Positions 24,936 to 32,405 of a stretch of DNA of 41,214 nt are shown here, in pieces (within the stretch, counting starts at the first letter, position 1; each line of letters begins with the position of its first letter). The translations under genes were made by a program, and so were the position numbers. Location of the stretch: positions 1-41,214 of the forward strand of contig DIEX01000031.1 in the NCBI GenBank assembly GCA_002418835.1, in the 5' to 3' direction. The notes under the pieces are model-generated. The model was not told the DNA's origin, searched no databases, and saw only the letters and a program-made list of their open reading frames with translations. This DNA is from Spirochaetia bacterium UBA5763 (lineage in GTDB: Bacteria; Spirochaetota; UBA4802; UBA5550).

Positions 24936-26264
24936 TCAATATCCGCTTGTTTTAATAATCTCTTCAGGCCCTTTTTTAATCATCTTTGTGAGAAATTTGA
25001 TGAATAAAACAAAGAGCATGGTGTAGATTATTGTGAACATTATTATTGTGAGCAGAATCTGCCATGCGGGAACAACAACTGACGCGGCATCCGCTGTTTT
25101 AAGAACATTGTAAACCGCCCAGGGCTGTCTTCCGATTTCTGCCGCCATCCATCCCATTTCACAGGCAATTACAGGGAGCGGGATAGTAAACAGCAGAAGA
25201 TAGAGATACCATGTTGTATCATAAAGCTTTTTCCTGAAGAGGAGGAAAGCGCCGATAGCAGACATCAGCGCGAATAATCCGCCAAGGCCAATCATCACAT
25301 GGTATGTCTGGAAAGTAATGAATATCGGCGGATGAAGCTCTTCAGGAAATTCGTTGAGCCCCTGAACTTTTGTGTTTGGGTCTGCATAGATCATGATACT
25401 CAGGAGTTTCGGGATACCTATTTCCATATATGTTTTCTTTTCAGATTCAACTGGAAATCCGAAAACAGAAAGCGGCGCCCCCTCTCTGGAGTCCCAGAGC
25501 CCTTCCATTGCTGCCATTTTGATCGGCTGAGTCTTTGCAACCTGTACTGCGTGCATGTGACCGGTTCCGAACTGAAGGAATGATGTAACAATGAAAAGTA
25601 TGAGGGATATCTTCAGCATAGGTTTCGCGTAATCAAGGTCACGTTTTTTGATAATATACCAGGCGCTTATACCAGCAAGGAACAGGGCTCCTGACTGCCA
25701 CCCTCCGACAATTGTGTGGAGAAATCTCTGTGCTGTGGAATAGTTAACTGCAGCTGTAAAAAAGTCAGTGAGTACAGCGCGCCCCCCTTCAATAACAAAT
25801 CCCGCCGGTGTCTGCATCCATGAATTGGCTATGATAATCCATAAACCGGAGAGATGCGACCCGAAGAATACAAGGAAAGCAGAGAGCCAGTACATTTTTT
25901 TTGATACGCGGTCTCTTCCGAAGAGCAGTACCCCGATAAATACGGATTCCAGGAAAAACGCCAGAATCCCTTCAGCAGCCAGCGGCGCTCCGAATATATC
26001 TCCCACCATGCGTGAGTAGGTTGACCAGTTTGTGCCGAATGAAAACTCAAGAACAATACCAGTTGAAACCCCGATAGCAAAGATAAGAGCAAAAATCTTT
26101 ACAAGAAATTTGGAGATGTTCTTGTAGATTTCTTTATCAGTCTTTAAATAAAGCGTTTCATTTATTACAATTAAAAGCCCCATCCCCAGCGTGAGAGGGG
26201 GGAATATGAAGTGAAAGCCCGCAGCAAGGGCGAACTGAATCCTCGACAGAAAAACGGCATCCAT
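24936..26264 (-). CDS. cydA: Cytochrome bd quinol oxidase, subunit I
   Basis: CydA carries the three hemes and the quinol site. The N-terminal RIQFALAAGFHF includes His18, equivalent to the heme b595 ligand. GRQPWAVYN is the conserved motif near the C-terminal helices. At 442 aa it is a short-Q-loop form compared with 522 aa in E. coli. SD GGAGG precedes the ATG. It lies 32 bp after the rubredoxin gene in the same orientation. Confidence 0.96.
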   Translation of the reverse strand: MDAVFLSRIQFALAAGFHFIFPPLTLGMGLLIVINETLYLKTDKEIYKNISKFLVKIFALIFAIGVSTGIVLEFSFGTNWSTYSRMVGDIFGAPLAAEGILAFFLESVFIGVLLFGRDRVSKKMYWLSAFLVFFGSHLSGLWIIIANSWMQTPAGFVIEGGRAVLTDFFTAAVNYSTAQRFLHTIVGGWQSGALFLAGISAWYIIKKRDLDYAKPMLKISLILFIVTSFLQFGTGHMHAVQVAKTQPIKMAAMEGLWDSREGAPLSVFGFPVESEKKTYMEIGIPKLLSIMIYADPNTKVQGLNEFPEELHPPIFITFQTYHVMIGLGGLFALMSAIGAFLLFRKKLYDTTWYLYLLLFTIPLPVIACEMGWMAAEIGRQPWAVYNVLKTADAASVVVPAWQILLTIIMFTIIYTMLFVLFIKFLTKMIKKGPEEIIKTSGY

Positions 26265-26296
26265 TATTATCCTCCACGGATTAATTTATTGTGAGG

Positions 26297-26458
26297 CTAT
26301 GCTTCAGGCTCGAAGTCTTCCTTGCCGACACCGCAGACCGGACATACAAAAGAATCCGGTAGATCCTCAAATGCTGTACCCGGCGCAATCCCTTCTTCAG
26401 GAATACCTTTTTCCGGGTCATAAACGTATCCGCATACTGAACATACATATTTCTTCAT
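26297..26458 (-). CDS. Rubredoxin
   Basis: This 53-aa FeCys4 electron carrier has two knuckles, CSVCGY at residues 6-11 and CPVCGVGK at 39-46. It starts MKKYVCSVCGYVYDPEKG, and the family core PGTAFEDLPDSFVCPVCG is complete. An SD (GGAGG) lies 8 nt before the ATG. It is first in the run rubredoxin-cydA-cydB-desulfoferrodoxin-winged helix. It likely donates electrons to desulfoferrodoxin and to the flavodiiron protein encoded upstream. Confidence 0.97.
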   Translation of the reverse strand: MKKYVCSVCGYVYDPEKGIPEEGIAPGTAFEDLPDSFVCPVCGVGKEDFEPEA

Positions 26459-26499
26459 AACTAAATCCTCCATTCTGTTTTTAATTATTATTTATTTCA

Positions 26500-26683
26500 T
26501 ATTAAACTGATCCGCCGGGTCTGTGACTGATACTATTGTCATACCGGCTGGAGTGAAACGTAATGGCGACTGCCTGTAAAGCATGCTTTCTCAGACAGCC
26601 CCGTTATACTTTTGAAAGAAATTACTGTAATTTTATATTAATTCTTTTCCTCTCTTAAACAAAAGAAAAAGTATTAAACTGAT
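26500..26683. repeat. Region with 12-bp direct repeats flanking repeat copy 2
   Basis: TATTAAACTGAT occurs at 26500-26511 and again at 26672-26683. Between them lies the second copy of the palindromic repeat (26537-26565) and a perfect palindrome AAAGCATGCTTT. The pair could be a target duplication of an inserted element or twin regulator sites. The 286-bp spacer holds no gene. Confidence 0.55.
26537..26565. repeat. Dispersed palindromic repeat, copy 2 (partial)
   Basis: TGTCATACCGGCTGGAGTGA followed by AACGTAATG matches the left end of the element at 18516, apart from two substitutions and a one-base gap. The right inverted end is not clearly present, so this copy is degenerate or truncated. 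Confidence 0.7.
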
Positions 26684-26744
26684 TTTTAAAATAGTGAAGC
26701 ATTTGTAAAAATAAAAGTAAAAAAATGCTTTTATGTAAAAATTA

Positions 26745-27905
26745 TTATATAGCCTTAATCAGGCTTTCCCTGATTTTTTTAAGCGCCTCATCATCAGGCC
26801 TGAACTTTATACCTGCAGATTCAAGCATTTGATAACCGCATGATTCAAGTATTTCATGCACCTGTTTTACACTCTGCCCGCCCCAGCCGTATGAACCGAA
26901 TGCCATGGCCTTTCTCCCTTTAGGTGCAAGGCCCCGCATATAGGTAAGAAATGCCGCTACAGTGGGGAGCATGTTATTATTCAGAGTAGGTGAGCCGACG
27001 CATATATATTCCGCTTCAAGAAGTTCTGTCATAATATCAGAGATATGATTCTGCTGAAGAGACAGTATCCTGTAATTATAGCCCTGTTCGCTGAAAGCGG
27101 CTGCAATTGTTTCTGCCATTTTTTCTGTAGAGTGCCACATCGTATCATAAACGATGAGAGCTTTCTTCTGGACTTCGTTTGATGACCATTGCTTATATGC
27201 TTCAATGATCCTGCTGATATTCCTGCGCCATATTATGCCATGACTTGTGGCAATGGTCTCTATCTTCAGGCCGGATAGATCATTGAGCGCTTTCTGCACC
27301 TGGGGTGAGTATGGCAGAACTATATTCGCATAGTATTTACGCGCCTCCTCCATGATTATATCCGGGGAGTATTCATCATCGAATCTTTCAGAAGTGGCAA
27401 GGTGCTGCCCGAAGGCGTCATTTGAAAAGAGTATCTTTTCCGCTTCAAGGTATGTCACCATTGAGTCCGGCCAGTGTACCATCGGTTCAGGTACGAAGGT
27501 AAATGTATATTTCCCTGTGTTCAGGGTATCGCCGGCTTTTACAGCACGGACTTTGCAGTCCCACTTGAAGTGTTCTTTAAGATTTTTTTCACCATTTGCA
27601 GATGCAATGATTTCAGCTCCCGGAGCTCTCATAAGCATCTCAGGGAGAGAGCCGGAGTGGTCCATCTCTGAATGGTTTGAAATTATGTAATCGATTTTTG
27701 AAGGATCTATCACGCCAGCTATTCTTTCGAGCATTTCGCCGGTGAATCCTTCTTTTACAGTATCAATGAGAGTAATCTTATCATCGATTACGAGATAGGC
27801 GTTATATGTTGATCCTCTCTGTGTAAGGTAGCCGTGGAAGTTCCGCAGGTTCCAGTCAACGGCTCCCACCCAGTATATATTGTCAGTAATTTTTACAGGT
27901 TTCAT
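26745..27905 (-). CDS. fprA: Flavodiiron protein (rubredoxin:oxygen / NO oxidoreductase)
   Basis: This enzyme reduces oxygen to water, or nitric oxide to N2O, with electrons from rubredoxin. The N-terminal metallo-beta-lactamase domain has diiron ligands His78, Glu80, His144 and Asp163, with Asp82 and His83 in the same HxExDH motif. The C-terminal flavodoxin domain begins near residue 248 (KALIVYDTMWHSTEKMA). At 386 aa it is class A, without fused rubredoxin or reductase. SD AAGGAGG is present. The rubredoxin gene lies downstream beyond a repeat region. Confidence 0.95.
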   Translation of the reverse strand: MKPVKITDNIYWVGAVDWNLRNFHGYLTQRGSTYNAYLVIDDKITLIDTVKEGFTGEMLERIAGVIDPSKIDYIISNHSEMDHSGSLPEMLMRAPGAEIIASANGEKNLKEHFKWDCKVRAVKAGDTLNTGKYTFTFVPEPMVHWPDSMVTYLEAEKILFSNDAFGQHLATSERFDDEYSPDIIMEEARKYYANIVLPYSPQVQKALNDLSGLKIETIATSHGIIWRRNISRIIEAYKQWSSNEVQKKALIVYDTMWHSTEKMAETIAAAFSEQGYNYRILSLQQNHISDIMTELLEAEYICVGSPTLNNNMLPTVAAFLTYMRGLAPKGRKAMAFGSYGWGGQSVKQVHEILESCGYQMLESAGIKFRPDDEALKKIRESLIKAI

Positions 27906-28032
27906 TAACTCCTCCTTAATAATTCAGGTTTTCTTTAACTTGTAATTAAGACACTTTTTTGGTTGTATTTTTTTTAATTTAAATTAGTATAAGCAGAGTT
28001 TATATATTTAATTAAAAAGTAAAGCATTTATT

Positions 28033-28054
28033 AGTAATAATTCCGATTATTACT
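28033..28054. promoter_or_regulatory. 22-bp palindrome between fprA and the pentaheme cytochrome gene
   Basis: AGTAATAAT (28033-28041) and ATTATTACT (28046-28054) are perfect 9-bp inverted arms around TCCG. The site lies 56 bp before the cytochrome start and 128 bp from the divergent fprA start. It is a good candidate operator for either gene. The regulator is unknown. Confidence 0.5.
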
Positions 28055-28109
28055 TAAAATTTAACAAATACAGAATTCTTCTAATATAAGTCTGCCGAGG
28101 GTTAATTTC

Positions 28110-29426
28110 ATGAAAAAGTTTTTTATCATCTCTGCTGTTGCAGTTTTATCGGTTTTTCTTATAGCGGCCGGTAAATCCGAGAAGATCGCACATTATGAAC
28201 TGTCAAGGTTTCTCTCTCCTGATGTGTGCGGAGGGTGTCACAGCGAAATTTATGAACAGTGGAAGGGTTCTTTACATCACCTTTCTCTTAAGGACCAGAT
28301 TTACCTTGCAGTGGCTCAGGATGGCCTGAAGGGGATAACTCTTGCTGATGAACTTGCTGAGGCTGAATCATGCCAGAAATGCCATGTACCCATGGGTTAT
28401 ATTTCAGGTTACCCGAAGAAGATGTCAGATGATATAACTAAAATAGAAGAGCCTGCAAAACAGGGAGTACAGTGTGATTATTGCCATTCAATAACCGGAG
28501 CATATAAAGATTATAATGCTCATTATAATTATGAACCGGGTAATGGCTATGATAATCCCGGCGTCAAGCGGGGCCCGTTCAAGGATTCAGTAACTGATTT
28601 TCATAAGACCGCTTACTCCGAATTTCATACAAAGTCTGAGATATGCGGCACATGCCATAATGTGAAGCATGTTGTTTACGGTACCTGGCTTGAAACTACT
28701 TATGAGGAGTGGGAGGCGAGCCCCTATAAAAAACAGGGTGTGCAGTGTCAGAGCTGCCATATGTACCAGCGGCCCGGTCATCCTGCAACAGGCTCTACTC
28801 CGAGAGAAAAGAATCCCGGTGTTGCGGCATATGGCGGTCCTGAGCGTGACCATATATTCACACATTATTTTGTAGGTGCCAATACAATAATCCCTGCAAC
28901 TGAGAAAGATAAAGTCCGGGTGAAGATGGGTGAAGAGAGGCTTAAAAATGCTGTTGACCTGAAAATTGACGGGAAATTATCCGGTGATGATATTATTATA
29001 AGGATAATTAATAACGGCGCCGGGCATGATGTGCCCACAGGTGTTTCCAATATTCGTCAGGTCTGGCTTAAAGTTATTGTTAAGGATGCAAGAGGGAAAG
29101 TTGTTTATAAGAGCGGAGTTCCCGATAAAAAGGGTCATATTGATGACAATGCTGTTACATTCGGTACTGTTTTTGGTGACGGGAAGGGGAATCCTGTAGG
29201 AAATCTCGCAAAAGCTAAGGAGATACTTCGTGATAAACGGCTCAAACCTATGCAGGAGCATGTTGCGAAGATTAAGCTCAGTGCAGGTGGTGACAGGTTT
29301 ACTGTTGAAGCTGCTGTGATGTACAGTCTAATTTCTCAAAAGGAAGCTGACAGCCTGAAACAGCTTAAGGGGATAAAAATCAAGCCTGTTGTTATGAAGG
29401 AGATCAAAGTTGCGGTGGCAAAATAA
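28110..29426 (+). CDS. Pentaheme c-type cytochrome, cytochrome c554-like, with C-terminal beta domain
   Basis: This periplasmic protein has a signal peptide or N-terminal anchor (about residues 3-20). Five CxxCH heme sites follow at 40-44, 88-92, 122-126, 179-183 and 213-217. There is no CxxCK, so it is not an NrfA. The C-terminal half (about 280-435) is heme-free and beta-rich, with GHDVPTG at 305-311, a motif shared with other multiheme cytochromes and able to supply a distal His. The substrate is unknown. The 3' end overlaps the next gene, a cyclase, whose SD lies inside this gene. Redox relay or sensing is inference. Confidence 0.88.
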   Translation: MKKFFIISAVAVLSVFLIAAGKSEKIAHYELSRFLSPDVCGGCHSEIYEQWKGSLHHLSLKDQIYLAVAQDGLKGITLADELAEAESCQKCHVPMGYISGYPKKMSDDITKIEEPAKQGVQCDYCHSITGAYKDYNAHYNYEPGNGYDNPGVKRGPFKDSVTDFHKTAYSEFHTKSEICGTCHNVKHVVYGTWLETTYEEWEASPYKKQGVQCQSCHMYQRPGHPATGSTPREKNPGVAAYGGPERDHIFTHYFVGANTIIPATEKDKVRVKMGEERLKNAVDLKIDGKLSGDDIIIRIINNGAGHDVPTGVSNIRQVWLKVIVKDARGKVVYKSGVPDKKGHIDDNAVTFGTVFGDGKGNPVGNLAKAKEILRDKRLKPMQEHVAKIKLSAGGDRFTVEAAVMYSLISQKEADSLKQLKGIKIKPVVMKEIKVAVAK

Positions 29427-30372
29427 GCCGGATCTATTTAAAAGCATTACATTCCGTGTTTCGCTTTTTACTGCAGCGGCAGTTTTCCCTGGACTATGGG
29501 GTACAATAAAATTTTACCCCGTAGTCCAGGATAATTTAATTCTTACAATGGTTTTCCTGTCAGTTGAACTCATCGCAGTGACCTTTATCTTAACTCTCTT
29601 TATCAGGTATTATATAACACGTAGAATTATTCTGATTAGCCGGGTTATCAAGGGTGTTGAGGGTGGAGATTTCATAGGCAAAATAGAAGTAAACTCTGAT
29701 GATGAGATAAGTGAACTGGGGAATGAAATTAACAGTATGATAGACGGTCTCAGGGAGCGATTTATGTTCTCAAGGTTTGTCTCTAAATCGGCTCTGGAGC
29801 ATATAAAAGGTGAGATCGATATAAATCCCGCAGGTGAAAAGAAAAATCTTACTGTTCTTTTTACAGATATAAGAAATTTTACCGGGTATGCCGAAACCAG
29901 AAATCCTGAAACTGTGATGGAGATGCTTAATACTGTGATGAGCCTTCAGGCAAGGATAATTCATAAAAACGCCGGAGAGATTCAGAAATATACGGGCCAT
30001 GAGATTATGGCGGTTTTCGGCGGAAAGAATATGGTGTACCGTGCCGCAAAATCTGCGGAGGATATCCGGGACGGGATTAAAAAGATTAATGAAACTTCAG
30101 TGACACCTGTTTTTGCAGCTTTCGGTATTAATACAGGGGATATGATTGCAGGGAATATGGGGTCCATTGACCGGGCGGACAGAACTGTAATCGGTGCAGC
30201 AGTTAATCTCGGTGCAAGGTTATGCGCGATTGCTGGGCGGAATACTATTGTTGTCTCGGAATATTCTCGAGATTATATTGTTAAACGCGCTGAGTTTATT
30301 GAACATGAACCGTTGAAGTTGAAGGATAAGGAGGGTGAAGTAAAGATTTATACTCTCATGAGGACTTTATAA
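29410..30372 (+). CDS. Membrane HAMP - class III nucleotide cyclase with altered active site
   Basis: The TTG start at 29410 is supported by AAGGAG (29397-29402) with a 7-nt spacing, and it overlaps the cytochrome gene by 17 nt. The 320-aa protein has two membrane helices (about 13-37 and 43-67) joined by a very short loop, HAMP (about 68-120) and a cyclase domain (145-320). Asp153 (first metal), Lys193, Asn266 and Arg270 are present. The second metal Asp is His197 (KYTGHEIMAVFG), and the purine-selecting residue is Ala263 (VIGAAVN). It may be weakly active, use another substrate, or be a pseudo-cyclase. Input may come from the coupled cytochrome. Confidence 0.82.
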   Translation: MRWQNKPDLFKSITFRVSLFTAAAVFPGLWGTIKFYPVVQDNLILTMVFLSVELIAVTFILTLFIRYYITRRIILISRVIKGVEGGDFIGKIEVNSDDEISELGNEINSMIDGLRERFMFSRFVSKSALEHIKGEIDINPAGEKKNLTVLFTDIRNFTGYAETRNPETVMEMLNTVMSLQARIIHKNAGEIQKYTGHEIMAVFGGKNMVYRAAKSAEDIRDGIKKINETSVTPVFAAFGINTGDMIAGNMGSIDRADRTVIGAAVNLGARLCAIAGRNTIVVSEYSRDYIVKRAEFIEHEPLKLKDKEGEVKIYTLMRTL

Positions 30373-30399
30373 TTTATCCCCGCAATAGTAACTGAATAA

Positions 30400-30843
30400 C
30401 TATCTCCCCAGGATCATCATCCTTGAGGTAGCTGTAGCAATAAGCTGATTTTCCGGGTTATAAGCTTTACCTTCAAAAATTATAAAAGTTTTCGTTTTTC
30501 TGACAATCCTTGCTTCGCAGATCAGCTCCCCTTCGTCCGGATGTATAGATTTTATAAATGTTATGTTAAGATCAAGACTGGTCGTGGGGCACTTTGTCTC
30601 CATGTATGAAAACGGGCCGAATGTTGTATCAAAGTACGCAGAAATCATTCCGCCAAGAAGATTGCCTGCAGGATTTGTAAACCTCGGGTCAACAGGAAAG
30701 GATATCCTTATTGATTCACCCTCAACATGTTCAATAATTTTACCCTGCATTTCAACAAAGCATTTCGGAGGGACTGTAAGCCCTTCAGCATTTTTCATTT
30801 CGTGGGCCATATTGTTGAATTTTTCGTTATAATTCTGATTCAT
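30400..30843 (-). CDS. PaaI-family hotdog thioesterase
   Basis: This 147-aa predicted acyl-CoA thioesterase has the active-site helix region NPAGNLLGGMISAYFDTTFG and the following beta-strand LDLNITFIKSIHPDEGEL, typical of this fold. I prefer ATG 30843; an in-frame GTG at 30858 would add five residues but its SD is too close. The substrate is unknown. It is downstream of the peroxiredoxin gene on the same strand, with a gap of over 100 bp, and convergent with the cyclase. Confidence 0.78.
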   Translation of the reverse strand: MNQNYNEKFNNMAHEMKNAEGLTVPPKCFVEMQGKIIEHVEGESIRISFPVDPRFTNPAGNLLGGMISAYFDTTFGPFSYMETKCPTTSLDLNITFIKSIHPDEGELICEARIVRKTKTFIIFEGKAYNPENQLIATATSRMMILGR

Positions 30844-30976
30844 GATATTCACCGGCACCTTTATTCTTGAGGGTAGTTAATAAAAGCTTTCACCGGATTC
30901 AAAGTAGTCAAGGATTTTTTGGGATATTTTAACTCCAGCCTGGATTTGATTAACAAGGCTGGAGTTGAGTTAAGGG

Positions 30977-31459
30977 CTATCCCTGTAGTTCTTTGAGTCT
31001 GCTTTTTACCTCATCTATATGTCCGTTAACTTTAACATTGTTCCAGATATGTCTGATTTTACCCTCAGGATCGATGAGGAAAGTTGTCCGCACAACACCG
31101 TAGTAGTCTTTGCCGTACATTTTTTTAAGCTGCCATACTCCGTATTTCTCAAGCACTGTTTTCTCTTCATCGCTCAGAAGTGTTACCATGAGGGAGTGCT
31201 TAACAATAAATTTCTGGTGGCTTTTACATGAGTCGGGGCTTATACCTGCTACTTCAGCGTTCATGCTTCTGAATTCCGGAAGGCTACCTGTGAAATCAAC
31301 AGCCTCAGTTGTGCATCCGCTGGTACTGTCCTTCGGGTAAAAGTAAAGCACAAGCCATTTCCCTTTATAATCAGCAAGTGATACTGTATTCCCTTCCGCA
31401 TCAGGCAGCTTGAATGCCGGGGCCTTTGCTCCAATCTTTAATTCTTTATATTCGGTCAT
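30977..31459 (-). CDS. bcp: Thioredoxin-dependent peroxiredoxin, BCP/PrxQ type
   Basis: This cytoplasmic enzyme reduces hydrogen peroxide and organic peroxides. It is 160 aa with the peroxidatic Cys49 in PKDSTSGCTTEA. The common resolving cysteine five residues later is Val54. The only other cysteine is Cys78 (SPDSCKSH), so it is either a variant with a distant resolving Cys or a 1-Cys type. SD AAGGAG precedes the ATG. It adds peroxide removal to the SOD and superoxide reductase nearby. Confidence 0.93.
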   Translation of the reverse strand: MTEYKELKIGAKAPAFKLPDAEGNTVSLADYKGKWLVLYFYPKDSTSGCTTEAVDFTGSLPEFRSMNAEVAGISPDSCKSHQKFIVKHSLMVTLLSDEEKTVLEKYGVWQLKKMYGKDYYGVVRTTFLIDPEGKIRHIWNNVKVNGHIDEVKSRLKELQG

Positions 31460-31563
31460 TGTCTTTTCTCCTTAAATTTTATGTTGCATAAATAATATAA
31501 TAAAAGAAATTTATCCGGTCTATACAAATTTATTCAATATTATCTTTTCCTTGAATAATCTTT

Positions 31564-31586
31564 GCCCCCTTCGGGGGTGCGGGGGC
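31564..31586 (+). promoter_or_regulatory. Alternative GC hairpins in the ogg2 leader
   Basis: A run of five C (31565-31569) can pair with the adjacent GGGGG across a UUCG-type loop. It can also pair with a second GGGGG (31581-31585), extended by G-C to six pairs. The two forms exclude each other. The site is 30 nt before the start codon in an otherwise AT-rich spacer. Confidence 0.4.
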
Positions 31587-31615
31587 CGGTGGAGGGTAAT
31601 ATGTAAGGAACATCT

Positions 31616-32272
31616 ATGCAGAACCACAACCGTGATGAATATGAAAGAGAGATTCTTGCTCTCTATAAAAAGATTAAACCTGAAATTACAAAGCGAATCT
31701 CCGAATTCAGAAAAATATGGAAAGAGGCAGACAACGATGCTCTCTTTACCGAGCTTTCTTTCTGCCTCTTCACTCCGCAGTCAAGTGCCCGTCAGTGCTG
31801 GAAGGCGGTGAATATACTCCTTGAAAAAGATCTTCTCTTTGATGGACACTGGGAGGATATCGCACGGGAGATAAACATTGTCCGTTTCCGTAACAACAAG
31901 GCGAAGTATCTTGTGGAGGCCCGCGGCAGGTTCCTCTGCGGTGAGGGTATTCGTGAATGTCTTGACCTTCATGCAGACGCGCGGGAGAGGAGGAACTGGC
32001 TTGCGCGTAACATTAAAGGTATGGGTTACAAGGAGGCGAGCCACTTTCTCCGCAACATCGGCCTGGGGCAGAACCTTGCAATTCTTGACAGGCATATTCT
32101 TAAGAACATGAAGCTGCTTGGAGTAATAGACAAGATCCCGGACACAATAACAGGTAAGGTCTATCTTGAGCTTGAGGAGAAGCTTGAAGCATATTCAAAA
32201 GAGTCGGGAATTCCGATGGAGCATCTTGACTTTGTTTTATGGTACAAGGAGGCAGGTGAGGTGTTCAAATAG
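31616..32272 (+). CDS. 8-oxoguanine DNA glycosylase / AP lyase, Ogg2 type
   Basis: This base-excision enzyme removes oxidised guanine. The 218-aa protein has the helix-hairpin-helix motif IKGMGYKEASHFLRNIG with catalytic Lys139, followed by Asp158 in LAILDRHIL. Together they define the Ogg2 subfamily, which lacks the N-terminal domain of Ogg1. SD AAGGA is well placed. Repair of oxidative DNA damage fits the surrounding genes. The stop is followed within 11 bp by a carbonic anhydrase remnant. Confidence 0.88.
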   Translation: MQNHNRDEYEREILALYKKIKPEITKRISEFRKIWKEADNDALFTELSFCLFTPQSSARQCWKAVNILLEKDLLFDGHWEDIAREINIVRFRNNKAKYLVEARGRFLCGEGIRECLDLHADARERRNWLARNIKGMGYKEASHFLRNIGLGQNLAILDRHILKNMKLLGVIDKIPDTITGKVYLELEEKLEAYSKESGIPMEHLDFVLWYKEAGEVFK

Positions 32273-32282
32273 CAAAACCGAT

Positions 32283-32405
32283 TACATACCGTTTGTCGAA
32301 GATAGATTTAATAAAGGAGAGCTTTATATATACGGCTGGTATTATGAAATCGGAACAGGTGCTGTGTATAATTATAACCCTATAGAAAAATTTTTGAACA
32401 AATAG
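32283..32405 (+). pseudogene. 3' remnant of a beta-carbonic anhydrase gene
   Basis: The last 40 codons read YIPFVEDRFNKGELYIYGWY and then YEIGTGAVYNYN, the C-terminal signature of beta-carbonic anhydrases (GELxIxGWxYDIxTGxVxxY). There is no start codon, SD or upstream zinc-binding part. The upstream frame is the out-of-frame end of ogg2. A deletion that fused the end of a carbonic anhydrase gene to ogg2 is the simplest reading. The residues remain intact, so the event may be recent. Confidence 0.6.

Noticed and set aside
26500..26683. Insertion sequence
   Set aside because: It has no transposase coding capacity and only partial inverted ends.
28110..29426. Second nitrite reductase NrfA
   Set aside because: It has five CxxCH sites but no CxxCK catalytic heme, and its C-terminal domain is different.
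32166..32282. In-frame extension of the carbonic anhydrase remnant into ogg2
   Set aside because: These codons are the out-of-frame end of ogg2 and show no carbonic anhydrase similarity.
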